Assembly (NCBI GenBank): GCA_019359395.1
Contig: JAHHHK010000004.1
Span: 266,666-330,665, forward strand
Direction of reading: 5' to 3'
Source of the DNA: Komarekiella atlantica HA4396-MV6
Lineage (GTDB): Bacteria > Cyanobacteriota > Cyanobacteriia > Cyanobacteriales > Nostocaceae
Length of the DNA: 64,000 nucleotides
Each line of letters starts with the position of its first letter. The first letter of the stretch is position 1. The notes beneath the pieces are model-generated. The model was not told the DNA's origin. It was given only the letters and a program-made list of their open reading frames with translations, and did no database searches. Below, piece after piece: positions 1 through 10,810 of this stretch. The position numbers were made by a program, and so were the translations under genes.

Positions 1-73
1 AGGGATGATTTTTACCTTTCCCCCTTACCCTTTTCCCAATCCAAAATCTAAAATCTAAAATCTAAAATTGGCT

Positions 74-982
74 ATGTGGGACTACACAGATAAAGTATTA
101 GAACTGTTTTACGACCCCAAGAATCAGGGAGCTATCGAAGAAACGGGTGAATCTGGAGTTAAAGTTGCAACTGGAGAAATCGGTAGCATTGCTTGCGGCG
201 ATGCTTTGAGATTGCACCTGAAAGTGGAAGTGGAATCTGATAAGATTCTAGATGCTCGCTTTCAAACCTTTGGTTGCACCAGTGCGATCGCTTCTTCTAG
301 TGCATTAACCGAGATGATTAAGGGCTTAACTCTCGATGAAGCCTTGAAAGTCTCCAACAAAGACATTGCAGATTACCTTGGTGGATTACCAGAAGCAAAG
401 ATGCACTGCTCTGTTATGGGGCAAGAAGCGCTAGAAGCAGCGATTTATAATTATCGTGGCATTCCTCTAACTTCTCATGATGACGATGATGAAGGAGCGC
501 TAGTTTGCAGTTGCTTTGGTATCAGCGAGTCTAAGATTCGCCGCGTGATTCTAGAAAATAATCTCACTGATGCTGAACAGGTAACAAACTACGTCAAAGC
601 TGGTGGCGGATGCGGTTCTTGTCTAGCCAATATCGATGATATTATCAAAGCAGTACAACAGGAATCTGCTGCACCTGCGCTTAACAATTATGCTCTGAAA
701 GTTGCTACAGATATTGCTACATCTCAACAGCAATCGCAACTATCGCTAACCAACGTCCAAAAAATTGCTCTAATTCAAAAAGTTCTGGATGAAGAAGTCA
801 GACCCGTTCTCATCGCTGATGGTGGAGATGTGGAACTGTATGACGTAGAAGGTGATCGCGTGAAAGTTTTGCTGCAAGGTGCTTGCGGTTCTTGTTCTAG
901 TAGTACAGCAACTCTGAAGATTGCGATCGAAGCCAGATTACAAGATCGTGTCAGCAAGAACCTTGTAGTCGAAGCAGTTTAG
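74..982 (+). CDS. nifU: NifU, Fe-S cluster scaffold for nitrogenase
   Basis: Scaffold that assembles [Fe-S] clusters and passes them to nitrogenase proteins. Three domains are visible in the 302 aa: an IscU-like part with Cys41, Cys68 and Cys112, a central BFD-like [2Fe-2S] part with CSC at 145-147 and CGSC at 180-183, and a C-terminal Nfu domain with CGSC at 271-274. I start it at ATG 74 (MWDYTDKVLE), as in other cyanobacterial NifU, and not at the in-frame TTG 68. No clear Shine-Dalgarno is seen; the upstream 70 bases are short repeats. nifB, fdxN and nifS normally lie just upstream, outside this window. Identity is certain. Confidence 0.97.
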   Translation: MWDYTDKVLELFYDPKNQGAIEETGESGVKVATGEIGSIACGDALRLHLKVEVESDKILDARFQTFGCTSAIASSSALTEMIKGLTLDEALKVSNKDIADYLGGLPEAKMHCSVMGQEALEAAIYNYRGIPLTSHDDDDEGALVCSCFGISESKIRRVILENNLTDAEQVTNYVKAGGGCGSCLANIDDIIKAVQQESAAPALNNYALKVATDIATSQQQSQLSLTNVQKIALIQKVLDEEVRPVLIADGGDVELYDVEGDRVKVLLQGACGSCSSSTATLKIAIEARLQDRVSKNLVVEAV

Positions 983-1287
983 GAATTGCTGTAGGACTTA
1001 ACGTACTCTACAAATACGCCCTAATATGCATTCAGCCAAAAACAGAAAGTAGGATTTGAACCGGATAAATGTTTTCTCATCAATGCTTCATACCAATTCG
1101 CCAAAAGAAAGCTACAGATTAAAATCTGACTTTCTTAATTACGAATTACGTAGCTTGCTTCTCGCGCCAGGCGCGAGTATTACGAATTACGAATTGGTAT
1201 CTGTCCTACGGCTAACAGTATATAGGCAAAAACATTAAGCGCCTACTTGCAAATTTCATCATCCAACTCGCTTCAAAGGAACAGGAT
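983..1287. repeat. nifU-glbN spacer with repeats
   Basis: No gene is supported here. The spacer holds several copies of an ATTACGAAT/GAATTACG unit and a GC-rich hairpin, CTCGCGC (1161-1167) and GCGCGAG (1171-1177) around a CAG loop. The same kind of repeat returns at 6263 and 34310. A 60-codon reading frame at 1056 has repeat composition and is not taken as a gene. Confidence 0.6.
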
Positions 1288-1644
1288 ATGAGCACATTGT
1301 ACGACAAACTTGGCGGACAACCAGCTATTGAACAAATAGTAGATGAACTCCACAAACGCATTGCGACAGACAGCACCCTCAACACATTTTTTGCTGGTAC
1401 AGATATGGCCAAGCAACGTAATCATCTAGTTGCTTTCTTATCTCAGATTTTTGAGGGGCCAAAGCAATACGCGGGTCGTCCAATGGACAAAACTCACGCA
1501 GGGATGAATCTACAGCAACAACACTTCGATGCGATCGCCAAGCACCTGAGTGAAGCAATGGCTGTGCGCGGAGAATCGCCAGAAGATACAACCGCTGCAC
1601 TAGAGCGCGTCTCAAATTTAAAGGGCGCTATTTTGAACAAGTAA
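1288..1644 (+). CDS. glbN: Cyanoglobin GlbN (group I truncated haemoglobin)
   Basis: Small haem protein of 118 aa, full length for cyanobacterial GlbN and very like the Nostoc commune protein as I recall it. His70 (in KTHAGMN) fits the proximal haem ligand and His46 (in RNHLVAF) the distal side ligand. The N-terminal YDKLGGQPAI and FFAGTDM motifs are typical of the family. It sits between nifU and nifH in the same direction, the arrangement first described in N. commune; most heterocystous strains lack it there. Family knowledge suggests O2 scavenging or delivery near the membrane under microaerobic nitrogen fixation. A weak AAGGAACAGG precedes the ATG. Confidence 0.95.
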   Translation: MSTLYDKLGGQPAIEQIVDELHKRIATDSTLNTFFAGTDMAKQRNHLVAFLSQIFEGPKQYAGRPMDKTHAGMNLQQQHFDAIAKHLSEAMAVRGESPEDTTAALERVSNLKGAILNK

Positions 1645-1744
1645 TAGGACTTACGCATTGATTGTTGACGAATAGTAACGTCAAGTCCTACTTGGTCTTT
1701 CCAGCTAAAACACATTATGACGTATTTGTAAATTGCGTAAGCTC

Positions 1745-1774
1745 TTAGTCATTAGTCATTTGACTAATGACTAA
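1745..1774. repeat. Perfect 14-bp hairpin upstream of nifH
   Basis: TTAGTCATTAGTCA (1745-1758) and TGACTAATGACTAA (1761-1774) form a perfect stem with a TT loop. It lies between glbN and nifH. It has no U-run, so it is more likely a dispersed palindrome or a processing/stability element for the nifH message than a classical terminator. The rest of 1645-1964 holds the presumed nifH leader and promoter; I could not assign sites with confidence. Confidence 0.7.
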
Positions 1775-1904
1775 GGACAAAAAGAAAAGAAATTTAACGA
1801 GGAAATAAATGTACCTACTTTCGATCATTTTAGCTGTGGAGCGATCGCCCCCAACGGCGACGTTCTACATCCCCTCACTGCTGTAGCTCAACAAGCGTGA
1901 GTAG

Positions 1905-2858
<954 letters not shown>

Positions 2859-2954
2859 GTCGCTACTAAGAAATAACGCTTTAGCACAAGGAAAAAGGAA
2901 GGTTTCATATCTTCCCTTTTAACCTCTCCCTAGCATCTCCCCCCTAACCTTAGA

Positions 2955-2971
2955 GGGGACTCCTAGTCCCC
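2955..2971 (+). promoter_or_regulatory. nifH-nifD intergenic hairpin
   Basis: GGGGACT (2955-2961), loop CCT, AGTCCCC (2965-2971). A hairpin just after nifH fits the known uneven message levels in nifHDK operons, where the nifH segment is more abundant. The role here is inferred. Confidence 0.5.
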
Positions 2972-3007
2972 CTATGCCCCGATCCTTACGAGTCACAGAG
3001 GCTTAGT

Positions 3008-4510
3008 ATGACACCTCCAGAAAACCAAAACATCATCGAAGAAAGAAAAGAACTAATTAAAGAAGTTCTAGACGCTTATCCTGATAAAGCTAAGAAAAAA
3101 CGGGAAAAGCACTTAAGTGTATACGAAGAAGGTAAGTCCGATTGCGGCGTTAAGTCTAACATCAAATCCCTTCCTGGTGTAATGACCGCTCGTGGTTGTG
3201 CTTATGCCGGTTCAAAAGGTGTGGTTTGGGGCCCTATCAAGGACATGATCCACATCAGCCACGGGCCTGTTGGTTGCGGTTACTGGTCTTGGTCTGGTCG
3301 TCGTAACTACTACATTGGTACTACAGGTGTTGATACCTTTGGTACTATGCACTTCACCTCTGACTTCCAAGAACGAGATATCGTTTTCGGTGGTGACAAA
3401 AAACTCGTCAAGTTAATCCAAGAACTTGATGTACTCTTCCCTCTCAACCGTGGTGTTTCCATTCAATCTGAATGTCCCATCGGTCTAATTGGGGATGACA
3501 TCGAAGCTGTTGCTCGCAAGACATCGAAAGAAATTGGCAAGCCAGTTGTTCCCGTTCGTTGCGAAGGCTTCCGCGGTGTTTCTCAGTCTTTGGGACACCA
3601 CATCGCTAACGACATGGTTCGTGACTGGGTATTCACCAGAGCAGACCAAGCTAAGAAAGACGGCACACTACAGTTTGAAGGCACTCCTTATGACGTAGCC
3701 ATCATTGGTGACTACAACATTGGTGGAGATGCTTGGGCTAGCCGCATCCTCCTAGAAGAAATCGGCTTGCGCGTAGTCGCTCAGTGGTCAGGTGATGGCA
3801 CCATCAACGAAATGTTGATGACCCCCAATGTGAAGATGAACCTCATCCACTGTTACCGGTCGATGAACTACATCAGCCGTCACATGGAAGAAGCTTACGG
3901 TATACCCTGGTTGGAATACAACTTCTTCGGCCCCACTAAGATTGCTGAATCTTTACGGGAAATTGCTTCTAAATTTGACGAGACAATCCAAGCAAACGCT
4001 GAGAAAGTCATCGCCAAGTATCAGCCAACAATGGATGCGGTAGTTGCTAAGTACCGCCCCCGCTTGGAAGGTAAGACTGTAGCCATCATGGTTGGTGGTC
4101 TGCGTCCTCGCCACGTTGTCCCAGCCTTCCAAGACTTGGGCATGAAGATGATTGGTACAGGTTATGAGTTCGCTCATAACGACGACTACAAACGTACCAC
4201 TCACTACATCGAAAACGGCACCATCGTTTATGACGACGTTACCGCTTACGAATTCGAGGAGTTTATCAAAGCCCTGAAGCCTGACCTCGTAGCCTCTGGT
4301 GTGAAAGAGAAGTACGTCTTCCAAAAGATGGGTCTTCCTTTCCGTCAAATGCACTCTTGGGATTACTCCGGCCCTTATCACGGTTATGACGGCTTTGCCA
4401 TCTTCGCTCGTGACATGGATTTGGCACTCAACAGCCCAACCTGGGGATTAATCGGCGCTCCTTGGAATGAAAAGGCTAAGGCTGAAGCTAAAGCTAAGGC
4501 TGCCGTTTAG
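3008..4510 (+). CDS. nifD: NifD, MoFe protein alpha chain
   Basis: Alpha subunit of dinitrogenase, 500 aa. P-cluster ligands are Cys64, Cys90 and Cys156; FeMo-cofactor ligands are Cys282 (in [10 protein letters not shown]) and His449 (in [10 protein letters not shown]). The reading frame is continuous: the 11-kb excision element that splits nifD in Anabaena 7120 is absent. The C-terminal tail is Lys/Ala/Glu-rich. No strong Shine-Dalgarno is seen before ATG 3008; GAGGCTTAGT is the nearest purine-rich stretch. Confidence 0.99.
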   Translation: MTPPENQNIIEERKELIKEVLDAYPDKAKKKREKHLSVYEEGKSDCGVKSNIKSLPGVMTARGCAYAGSKGVVWGPIKDMIHISHGPVGCGYWSWSGRRNYYIGTTGVDTFGTMHFTSDFQERDIVFGGDKKLVKLIQELDVLFPLNRGVSIQSECPIGLIGDDIEAVARKTSKEIGKPVVPVRCEGFRGVSQSLGHHIANDMVRDWVFTRADQAKKDGTLQFEGTPYDVAIIGDYNIGGDAWASRILLEEIGLRVVAQWSGDGTINEMLMTPNVKMNLIHCYRSMNYISRHMEEAYGIPWLEYNFFGPTKIAESLREIASKFDETIQANAEKVIAKYQPTMDAVVAKYRPRLEGKTVAIMVGGLRPRHVVPAFQDLGMKMIGTGYEFAHNDDYKRTTHYIENGTIVYDDVTAYEFEEFIKALKPDLVASGVKEKYVFQKMGLPFRQMHSWDYSGPYHGYDGFAIFARDMDLALNSPTWGLIGAPWNEKAKAEAKAKAAV

Positions 4511-4537
4511 GTAAAAGGGAGAGAGAAGTAAGGATAG

Positions 4538-4557
4538 CCTGGGGTTTTAACCCCAGG
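4538..4557 (+). promoter_or_regulatory. nifD-nifK intergenic hairpin
   Basis: CCTGGGGTT (4538-4546), loop TT, AACCCCAGG (4549-4557). A perfect 9-bp stem with no T-run after it. It may mark an RNA processing point between nifD and nifK. Confidence 0.5.
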
Positions 4558-4684
4558 GGGGAGTAGAAAGTAGGGAATTAGCACTCACCACTTCCCACTC
4601 CCCATCCCCAACTCTTGTTATCGGCTCCCACCTCAAGTCCTCATTCCTCGACTAGAAAATACAGCAAGCTTGGAGATCCACCAA

Positions 4685-6220
4685 ATGCCTCAGAATCCAG
4701 AAAAAATTCAAGACCACGTTGAGCTATTCCACCAGCCGGAGTACCAACAGTTATTTGAAAACAAAAAGCAATTTGAAAACGGTCACGACCCCGAAGAAGT
4801 AAAACGGGTTGCAGAGTGGACAAAGGGTTGGGATTATCGTGAAAAGAACTTCGCTCGTGAAGCATTGACCGTTAACCCTGCTAAAGGTTGCCAACCATTG
4901 GGAGCAATCTTTGCTGCTGTTGGTTTTGAAGGCACTCTACCTTTTGTTCAAGGTTCTCAAGGTTGCGTTGCTTACTTCCGCACCCACTTAACTCGCCACT
5001 ACAAAGAACCATTCTCTGGTGTATCTTCTTCAATGACTGAAGATGCAGCCGTGTTCGGTGGTCTGCAAAACATGATTGACGGCTTAGCGAACTCTTACCA
5101 ACTCTACAAACCCAAGATGATTGCTGTCTGCACCACCTGTATGGCAGAAGTAATTGGTGATGACTTACAAGCTTTCATCAACAACTCTAAACAAGCTGGT
5201 TCAGTTCCTCAAGATTTCCCAGTACCCTACGCTCATACCCCTAGCTTTGTTGGTTCCCACATCACTGGTTACGACAACATGATGAAGGGAATTCTTTCTA
5301 ATCTGACAGCAGGTCATAAGAAAGAAACCAGCAATGGCAAGATCAACTTCATCCCAGGTTTTGATACCTACGTAGGCAACAACCGTGAAATCAAGCGGAT
5401 TGCTTCCTTGTTCGGCTTTGACTACACAATTCTCGCTGACAACAGCGACTACCTGGATTCACCCAACACAGGTGAGTTCGATATGTATCCAGGTGGTACA
5501 AAGCTAGAAGATGCAGCAGATTCAATTAATGCTAAAGCTACAGTTGCTCTGCAAGCACACTCCACCCCCAAAACCCGTGAGTACATCGAAAAAGAGTGGC
5601 AGCAACCAACCTTTGTTTCTCGTCCTTGGGGTATTAAGGGTACTGATGAGTTTTTGATGAAACTCAGCGAACTGAGTGGTATCCCCATTCCCGAAGAATT
5701 GGAAATTGAACGCGGTCGGGCAGTTGATGCCATGACTGACTCCCATTCATGGATTCACGGCAAGCGTTTTGCTATCTACGGTGAACCAGATTTAGTTTAC
5801 AGCGTAGTAGGCTTCATGCTGGAAATGGGTGCTGAACCTGTGCATATCTTGGTTCACAACAGCAACGAAGTATTTGAAGCAGAAATGAAAGAACTGCTTG
5901 CTTCTAGCCCCTTCGGTAAGAATGCAACTGTTTGGCCTGGTAAAGACCTGTGGCACATGCGTTCATTACTGTTCACCGAACCCGTAGACTTCCTTGTCGG
6001 TAACACCTATGGTAAGTACCTGTGGCGTGACACCAAGATTCCCCTCGTGAGAATCGGCTATCCGATCATGGATCGTCACCACCTACACCGCTACAGCACC
6101 ATCGGCTATCAAGGTGTGATCAACCTGCTTAACTGGACTGTAAATACCCTGTTTGAGGAAATTGATCGCAACACCAATATCCCATCCAAAACCGATATTT
6201 CCTACGACTTGATCCGTTAG
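4685..6220 (+). CDS. nifK: NifK, MoFe protein beta chain
   Basis: Beta subunit of dinitrogenase, 511 aa from ATG 4685 ([10 protein letters not shown]). I prefer this start to TTG 4670 because GGAG at 4672-4675 lies 9 bases upstream and other cyanobacterial NifK begin the same way. P-cluster ligands are Cys69, Cys94 and Cys152 (in [11 protein letters not shown]). The C-terminal half has the usual [24 protein letters not shown] beta-chain ending. It is full length and uninterrupted. Confidence 0.98.
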   Translation: MPQNPEKIQDHVELFHQPEYQQLFENKKQFENGHDPEEVKRVAEWTKGWDYREKNFAREALTVNPAKGCQPLGAIFAAVGFEGTLPFVQGSQGCVAYFRTHLTRHYKEPFSGVSSSMTEDAAVFGGLQNMIDGLANSYQLYKPKMIAVCTTCMAEVIGDDLQAFINNSKQAGSVPQDFPVPYAHTPSFVGSHITGYDNMMKGILSNLTAGHKKETSNGKINFIPGFDTYVGNNREIKRIASLFGFDYTILADNSDYLDSPNTGEFDMYPGGTKLEDAADSINAKATVALQAHSTPKTREYIEKEWQQPTFVSRPWGIKGTDEFLMKLSELSGIPIPEELEIERGRAVDAMTDSHSWIHGKRFAIYGEPDLVYSVVGFMLEMGAEPVHILVHNSNEVFEAEMKELLASSPFGKNATVWPGKDLWHMRSLLFTEPVDFLVGNTYGKYLWRDTKIPLVRIGYPIMDRHHLHRYSTIGYQGVINLLNWTVNTLFEEIDRNTNIPSKTDISYDLIR

Positions 6221-6262
6221 GAATTGTATTCACTCGCAGCGTGCCAATAAAGGGCGGAAAAT

Positions 6263-6290
6263 AATTCGTAATTCGTAATTCGTAATTCGT
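6263..6290. repeat. Heptamer tandem repeat (AATTCGT)x4
   Basis: Four exact copies of AATTCGT at 6263-6290, followed by a partial copy. This is a short tandemly repeated sequence of the heptamer kind common in Nostocales. Confidence 0.85.
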
Positions 6291-6346
6291 AATTATGAAT
6301 TATTTCCACCTTTTTCTCTTTAGCATTTACCTGAGGTACTAAAGAA

Positions 6347-6694
6347 ATGGAAACTATCAATCATACTCACAATCACACTCATACTCATACTCATCCTAAT
6401 TACCATCCACCTAACTATAAAAAACGAGGGATATTCAACAATTTACTCAATCCTTTGCGTCGTGTGGTGGATGGAGTCCAGGTTAAACATAATCGCATCG
6501 CTCATTTAATTTGCCAAATAATTCCTTGCTGTTGTCCTTTTGAGCGACAAATTAAATTATTTGGGCGGTCTTTTGATATCCCAGCACTGTGTAAACTCAA
6601 TCCTTTATATAACGAATTTGTAGGATTGCGTTTTCGTGCTTTATCTTACCTCGCCGATGAATGTGGAGAGGATGTTACAAAATACATTTGCTAG
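6347..6694 (+). CDS. Small Mo-dependent nitrogenase C-terminus family protein
   Basis: Product of 115 aa. Residues 1-25 are a His/Thr/Asn-rich tract with about seven HT or HN units, which could bind metal. Residues about 60-115 (PFERQIKLFGRSFDIP, CKLNPLYNEF, GLRFRALSYLADECGEDV) match the cyanobacterial 'Mo-dependent nitrogenase C-terminus' family as I recall it, despite that name not part of NifD or NifK. There is a CCC cluster near residue 62. It sits between nifK and nifE in the same direction, so it is probably co-transcribed. Function is unknown. Confidence 0.75.
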   Translation: METINHTHNHTHTHTHPNYHPPNYKKRGIFNNLLNPLRRVVDGVQVKHNRIAHLICQIIPCCCPFERQIKLFGRSFDIPALCKLNPLYNEFVGLRFRALSYLADECGEDVTKYIC

Positions 6695-6707
6695 TTATTA
6701 GTCAAAA

Positions 6708-6824
6708 GTAGAGACGCCATTAATCGCGTCTGTACAAGAGTCAAGGTAGAGACGCGATTAATCGCGTCTGTACAAGAGTCAAGAGTAGAGACGCGATTAA
6801 TCGCGTCTGTACAAGAGTCAAGAG
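6708..6824. repeat. Three tandem copies of a palindromic repeat
   Basis: Three copies, about 38-39 bases each, of a unit whose core is AGACGCGATTAATCGCGTCT, itself a perfect palindrome; the first copy has a GCC variant. Copies are joined by GTACAAGAGTCAAG linkers. The same core expands at 9607 and 54662. It lies just upstream of nifE. Confidence 0.9.
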
Positions 6825-6906
6825 TCAAAATTAATTAGTTTTAACTTTGGACTTTTAGCAGTGGGCAAATGACAAAGAACAACTGCCATCCAGTACGAGA
6901 AGAGAG

Positions 6907-8286
6907 ATGAAAAGCACCCAAGGCAAAATTAACGAGCTGCTTAGTGAATCAGGATGTGAGCATAATCAGCATAAACAAACGGAGAAGAAAAACAAGTCTT
7001 GCACACAACAGGCACAACCTGGCGCGGCTCAAGGGGGCTGTGCCTTTGATGGTGCAATGATTGCCCTTGTACCGATCGCGGATGCTGCTCATTTAGTCCA
7101 CGGGCCGATCGCCTGTGCTGGTAACTCCTGGGGCAGCCGTGGTAGTCTTTCCTCTGGGCCCCAACTCTACAAGATGGGCTTTACGACTGACTTGGGTGAA
7201 AACGATGTCATCTTCGGTGGTGAAAAAAAGCTCTATAAAGCGATTCTAGAAATCAAAGAGCGCTACCAACCAGCAGCAGTCTTTGTTTATGCTACTTGCG
7301 TTACAGCTCTAATTGGCGATGATGTTGATGCCGTCTGCAAAGCTGCTGCTGAGAAAATCGGTGTTCCTGTTGTCCCGGTAATTGCTCCAGGATTTATTGG
7401 GAGCAAAAATCTGGGAAACCGCTTTGGTGGTGAAGCTTTGCTGGAATATGTTGTCGGAACAGCAGAACCGGAACATACAACGCCCTATGATATTAATTTA
7501 ATCGGCGAGTACAACATCGCCGGGGAAATGTGGGGAGTAACACCACTGTTAGAAAAATTAGGCATCCGTATTTTATCCAAAATTACGGGCGATGCTCGCT
7601 ACGATGAAATTCGCTACGCCCACCGTGCCAAGCTCAACGTGATGATCTGCTCACGAGCGCTGCTCAACATGGCCAGAAAGATGGAGGAGCGCTACAACAT
7701 CCCCTATATTGAAGAGTCTTTCTACGGCATCGATGATATGAATCGTTGTCTGCGAAACATTGCTGCTAAATTGGGTGACGCTGATTTGCAAGAGCGGACA
7801 GAAAAGCTGATTGCAGATGAAACTGCGGCTCTAGATTTGGCATTGGCTCCCTATCGTGCTCGACTTAAAGGTAAGCGGGTTGTCTTATATACAGGTGGTG
7901 TTAAGAGTTGGTCGATTATCTCGGCTGCTAAGGACTTAGGGATAGAAGTTGTTGCTACCAGTACCAGAAAAAGTACTGAGGAAGACAAAGCCAAAATCAA
8001 GAAGTTGATTGGCAACGATGGCATCATGTTAGAAAAGGGCAATGCTCAGGAATTGCTCCAGTTGGTCAAAGACACTCGCGCAGATATGCTGATTGCTGGT
8101 GGACGCAACCAATACACTGCCTTGAAAGCTCGGATTCCTTTCCTTGATATCAACCAAGAACGCCACCATCCTTATGCAGGTTATGTGGGCATGATCGAGA
8201 TGGCACGAGAACTGTACGAAGCTCTTTATAGCCCGATTTGGGAGCAAATACGTAAGCCTGCGCCTTGGGACGAGGAGGTAGTTTAA
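6907..8286 (+). CDS. nifE: NifE, FeMo-cofactor scaffold subunit
   Basis: With NifN it forms the scaffold on which the NifB cofactor becomes FeMo-co. The 459-aa product resembles NifD: Cys45, Cys70 (in [11 protein letters not shown]) and Cys131 (in [13 protein letters not shown]) match the NifE cluster ligands. GAGAGAAGAGAGATG gives a purine-rich ribosome site. The stop overlaps the nifN start by one base (TAATG), so the two are translationally coupled. Confidence 0.98.
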   Translation: MKSTQGKINELLSESGCEHNQHKQTEKKNKSCTQQAQPGAAQGGCAFDGAMIALVPIADAAHLVHGPIACAGNSWGSRGSLSSGPQLYKMGFTTDLGENDVIFGGEKKLYKAILEIKERYQPAAVFVYATCVTALIGDDVDAVCKAAAEKIGVPVVPVIAPGFIGSKNLGNRFGGEALLEYVVGTAEPEHTTPYDINLIGEYNIAGEMWGVTPLLEKLGIRILSKITGDARYDEIRYAHRAKLNVMICSRALLNMARKMEERYNIPYIEESFYGIDDMNRCLRNIAAKLGDADLQERTEKLIADETAALDLALAPYRARLKGKRVVLYTGGVKSWSIISAAKDLGIEVVATSTRKSTEEDKAKIKKLIGNDGIMLEKGNAQELLQLVKDTRADMLIAGGRNQYTALKARIPFLDINQERHHPYAGYVGMIEMARELYEALYSPIWEQIRKPAPWDEEVV

Positions 8287-9641
8287 TGGCGATCGTTAAT
8301 GTTCCTAACAAATCACTGACAGTTAATCCCCTCAAGCAAAGCCAAGCCTTGGGTGCAACCTTAGCTTTTTTGGGATTGAAGGGGACGATGCCTTTATTCC
8401 ACGGTTCTCAGGGTTGTACTGCTTTCGCCAAAGTTGTCTTAGTGCGACATTTTAGAGAGGCGATTCCTCTAGCTACGACAGCGATGACGGAAGTCACTAC
8501 TATCTTGGGTGGCGAAGAGAATGTAGAACAGGCAATTCTGACGCTGGTAGAAAAGGCTAATCCAGAAATTATTGGTTTATGCACCACGGGGTTGACGGAG
8601 ACTAGAGGGGATGACATTGAGGGATTTCTTAAAGAAATTCGCGATCGCCATCCTGAATTGAATGATTTAGCGATCGTTTTTGCCCCTACTCCAGATTTTA
8701 AAGGTGCGTTACAAGATGGCTTTGCTGTTGCTGTCGAGAGCATAGTTCAGGAAATTCCGCGAACGGGTGGAATCAGAACCGAGCAAGTAACGATTTTGGC
8801 GGGTTCTGCCTTCACACCAGGGGATGTACAGGAAGTCAAAGAGATGGTGACTGCCTTTGGAATGACACCTATCTTTGTACCTGATCTTGGCGCTTCTTTA
8901 GATGGACATTTAGAGGATGCCTATAGTGCTGTCACAGTCAGCGGTACAACGCTCAAACAGCTACGAGAAGTAGGTAGTTCTGCTTTCACCTTGGCATTAG
9001 GTGAGAGTATGCGAGGTGCTGCAAAGATTCTCGAAGAACGGTTTGGCACACCCTACGAGGTGTTTGGGGAACTGACTGGATTAGAACCTGTGGACGAGTT
9101 CTTACAAGCATTGGCGATTCTTAGTGGTAATAGCGTTCCCGAAAAATACCGTCGCCAACGCCGTCAGTTGCAAGATGCCATGCTGGACACTCACTTTTAC
9201 TTTGGTGCTAAGCGAGTTTCCCTAGCCTTAGAACCAGACTTGTTGTGGTCAACAGTGTGTTTCTTGCAATCGATGGGAACTCAGATTCATGCTGCGGTGA
9301 CAACAACGCGATCGCCATTGCTAGAAAAACTCCCAGTCAAAAGCGTCACCATCGGTGATTTGGAGGACTTTGAGAGTTTGGCAGCCGGATCTGATTTGCT
9401 GATTGGTAACTCGAATGTCAGAGCGATCGCTAAACGTCTTTCGGTTCCTCTATATCGTCTGGGCTTGCCCATTTATGACCGCTTAGGTAATGGTCAATTT
9501 ACCAAAGTAGGCTACCGAGGCACAATGGAGCTTTTGTTTGGTATTGGCAACCTATTTTTAGAACAAGAAGAGTTATTAGTCAAGAGTCAAGAGTCATTGG
9601 TCAAGAGTAGAGACGCGATTAATCGCGTCTGTACAGATTAA
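8286..9641 (+). CDS. nifN: NifN, FeMo-cofactor scaffold subunit
   Basis: Partner of NifE, 451 aa from ATG 8286. The start is fixed by GAGGAGG at 8273-8279 and the TAATG overlap with nifE; the upstream TTG/GTG extension is not needed. Cys44 in FHGSQGCTAF is the conserved cluster ligand, and GLCTTGLTETRGDD is typical. The last roughly 20 residues (from about VKSQESLVKSR) are encoded by the 3' repeat block, so the natural C-terminus has been replaced or extended by repeat sequence. Confidence 0.97.
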   Translation: MAIVNVPNKSLTVNPLKQSQALGATLAFLGLKGTMPLFHGSQGCTAFAKVVLVRHFREAIPLATTAMTEVTTILGGEENVEQAILTLVEKANPEIIGLCTTGLTETRGDDIEGFLKEIRDRHPELNDLAIVFAPTPDFKGALQDGFAVAVESIVQEIPRTGGIRTEQVTILAGSAFTPGDVQEVKEMVTAFGMTPIFVPDLGASLDGHLEDAYSAVTVSGTTLKQLREVGSSAFTLALGESMRGAAKILEERFGTPYEVFGELTGLEPVDEFLQALAILSGNSVPEKYRRQRRQLQDAMLDTHFYFGAKRVSLALEPDLLWSTVCFLQSMGTQIHAAVTTTRSPLLEKLPVKSVTIGDLEDFESLAAGSDLLIGNSNVRAIAKRLSVPLYRLGLPIYDRLGNGQFTKVGYRGTMELLFGIGNLFLEQEELLVKSQESLVKSRDAINRVCTD

Positions 9642-9755
9642 TCGCGTCTGTACAGATTAATCGCGTCTGTACAGATTAATCGCGTCTGTACAGCGATTAA
9701 TCGCATCTGTACAGCAATTAATCGCATCTGTACAGCGATTAATCGCATCTGTACA
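9607..9755. repeat. Expanded GATTAATCGCGTCTGTACA tandem repeat
   Basis: Starts with the palindromic core seen at 6708, then a run of 19-base units (GATTAATCGCGTCTGTACA) that changes to 21-base units with GCATCTGTACAGC. About seven copies. It begins inside the nifN coding sequence, supplies its stop codon, and fills the gap to nifX. Confidence 0.9.
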
Positions 9756-9819
9756 AGAGACAAAATTAATTACTTTTGACCTTGGACTTCGCAAAGCGGT
9801 AGATAAAGGACAAATTACG

Positions 9820-10233
9820 ATGAAAATTGCCTTCACGACGAGTGACCGAGTTCATATTAATGCTCACTTCGGATGGGCAAGAATGATTGATGTTTATGAA
9901 ATTTCTGATGAGGGATATCACTTCGTAGAAACCCTTAATTTTGAAGGCGATCTAAAAGAAGATGGTAACGAGGACAAAATCACACCAAAACTTGAGGCAA
10001 TAGTTGACTGTACGATTGTTTACGTAACAGCAATTGGTGGAAGTGCGGCGGCTCGTTTAATCAAGAAAGGTGTCACACCAGTCAAGGCGCGATCGGAAGA
10101 GGAAGAAATTAGCGAAGTGCTAAATAAGCTAGTACAAACCCTCAAAGGCAACCCTCCGCCTTGGTTGCGTAAAGCTTTACAGCAAAAGCCTTCAAATTTT
10201 GCCGATGAAGTTGAAGATGAAGCAACAGTATGA
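9820..10233 (+). CDS. nifX: NifX, FeMo-cofactor precursor carrier
   Basis: Product of 137 aa in the NifX/NifY/dinitrogenase-iron-molybdenum cofactor fold: KIAFTTSDRVHINAHFG at the N-terminus and the YVTAIGGSAAARLIKKG loop. It binds and carries NifB-co or VK-cluster to NifEN. The stop overlaps the next ATG by four bases (ATGA), indicating coupling with the NifX-associated gene. Confidence 0.95.
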   Translation: MKIAFTTSDRVHINAHFGWARMIDVYEISDEGYHFVETLNFEGDLKEDGNEDKITPKLEAIVDCTIVYVTAIGGSAAARLIKKGVTPVKARSEEEEISEVLNKLVQTLKGNPPPWLRKALQQKPSNFADEVEDEATV

Positions 10234-10706
10234 CCACAAATAATAGTGTTAACGGAACTGCTACAACCGAAGTCTTGAATTCGCCTTTTCTCAAGGTATT
10301 AATCAAACAAATCCGGGGTCAAGATAGCTATGGAGTTTACCGTAGTTGGTCGGATGAATTAATTCTCAAACCTTTTGTTGTCAGCAAACAAAAGAAACGT
10401 GAAATATCTGTTGAAGGTGAAGTTGATCCAATAACTCAAGCTCGGATTATGGCATTTTTTCGGGCTGTAGCCGCTGGTATTGAACAGGAAACAGGTCTGA
10501 TCTCCCAGGTTGTAGTTGATTTGAGCCATGAAGGATTTGGCTGGGCGCTAGTCTTCTCTGGACGTCTTTTACTAGCTGTAAAAACCTTACGAGATGCTCA
10601 TCGCTTTGGCTTTGACTCGCTAGAAAAACTTGCAGAAGAGGGAGAAAATTTTGTCCAAAAAGGGATTAATTTAGCGAAGCGCTTCCCAGAAGTAGGCAAA
10701 TTGTAA
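10230..10706 (+). CDS. NifX-associated nitrogen fixation protein (DUF269)
   Basis: Product of 158 aa of the family that always follows nifX. Recognised by SPFLKVLIKQIRGQDSYGVYRSW at the start (read as two adjacent blocks) and the GFGWALVFSGRLLL block at the end. It starts with ATGA overlap on nifX. The role is in FeMo-co biosynthesis or delivery but has not been defined precisely. Confidence 0.93.
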   Translation: MTTNNSVNGTATTEVLNSPFLKVLIKQIRGQDSYGVYRSWSDELILKPFVVSKQKKREISVEGEVDPITQARIMAFFRAVAAGIEQETGLISQVVVDLSHEGFGWALVFSGRLLLAVKTLRDAHRFGFDSLEKLAEEGENFVQKGINLAKRFPEVGKL

Positions 10707-10717
10707 TTTCTTTGTGT

Positions 10718-10772
10718 CTTCGTGTCTTCGTGGTCAAAAATAACTCAACCACAAAGGCACAAAGACACGAAG
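10718..10772. repeat. Inverted repeat between nifX-associated gene and DUF683 gene
   Basis: CTTCGTGTCTT (10718-10728) pairs with AAGACACGAAG (10762-10772), with a further CGTGGT/ACCAC match inside. This belongs to the dispersed 'TTCGTGTC' palindromes common near cyanobacterial genes. Confidence 0.65.
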
Positions 10773-10810
10773 GTAATTAACTCAGCACTCTTTTAACAAG
10801 GATGAAGTTG

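Noticed and set aside
1056..1238. 60-codon ORF between nifU and glbN
   Set aside because: Made largely of the dispersed ATTACGAATT repeat and starts without a ribosome site.
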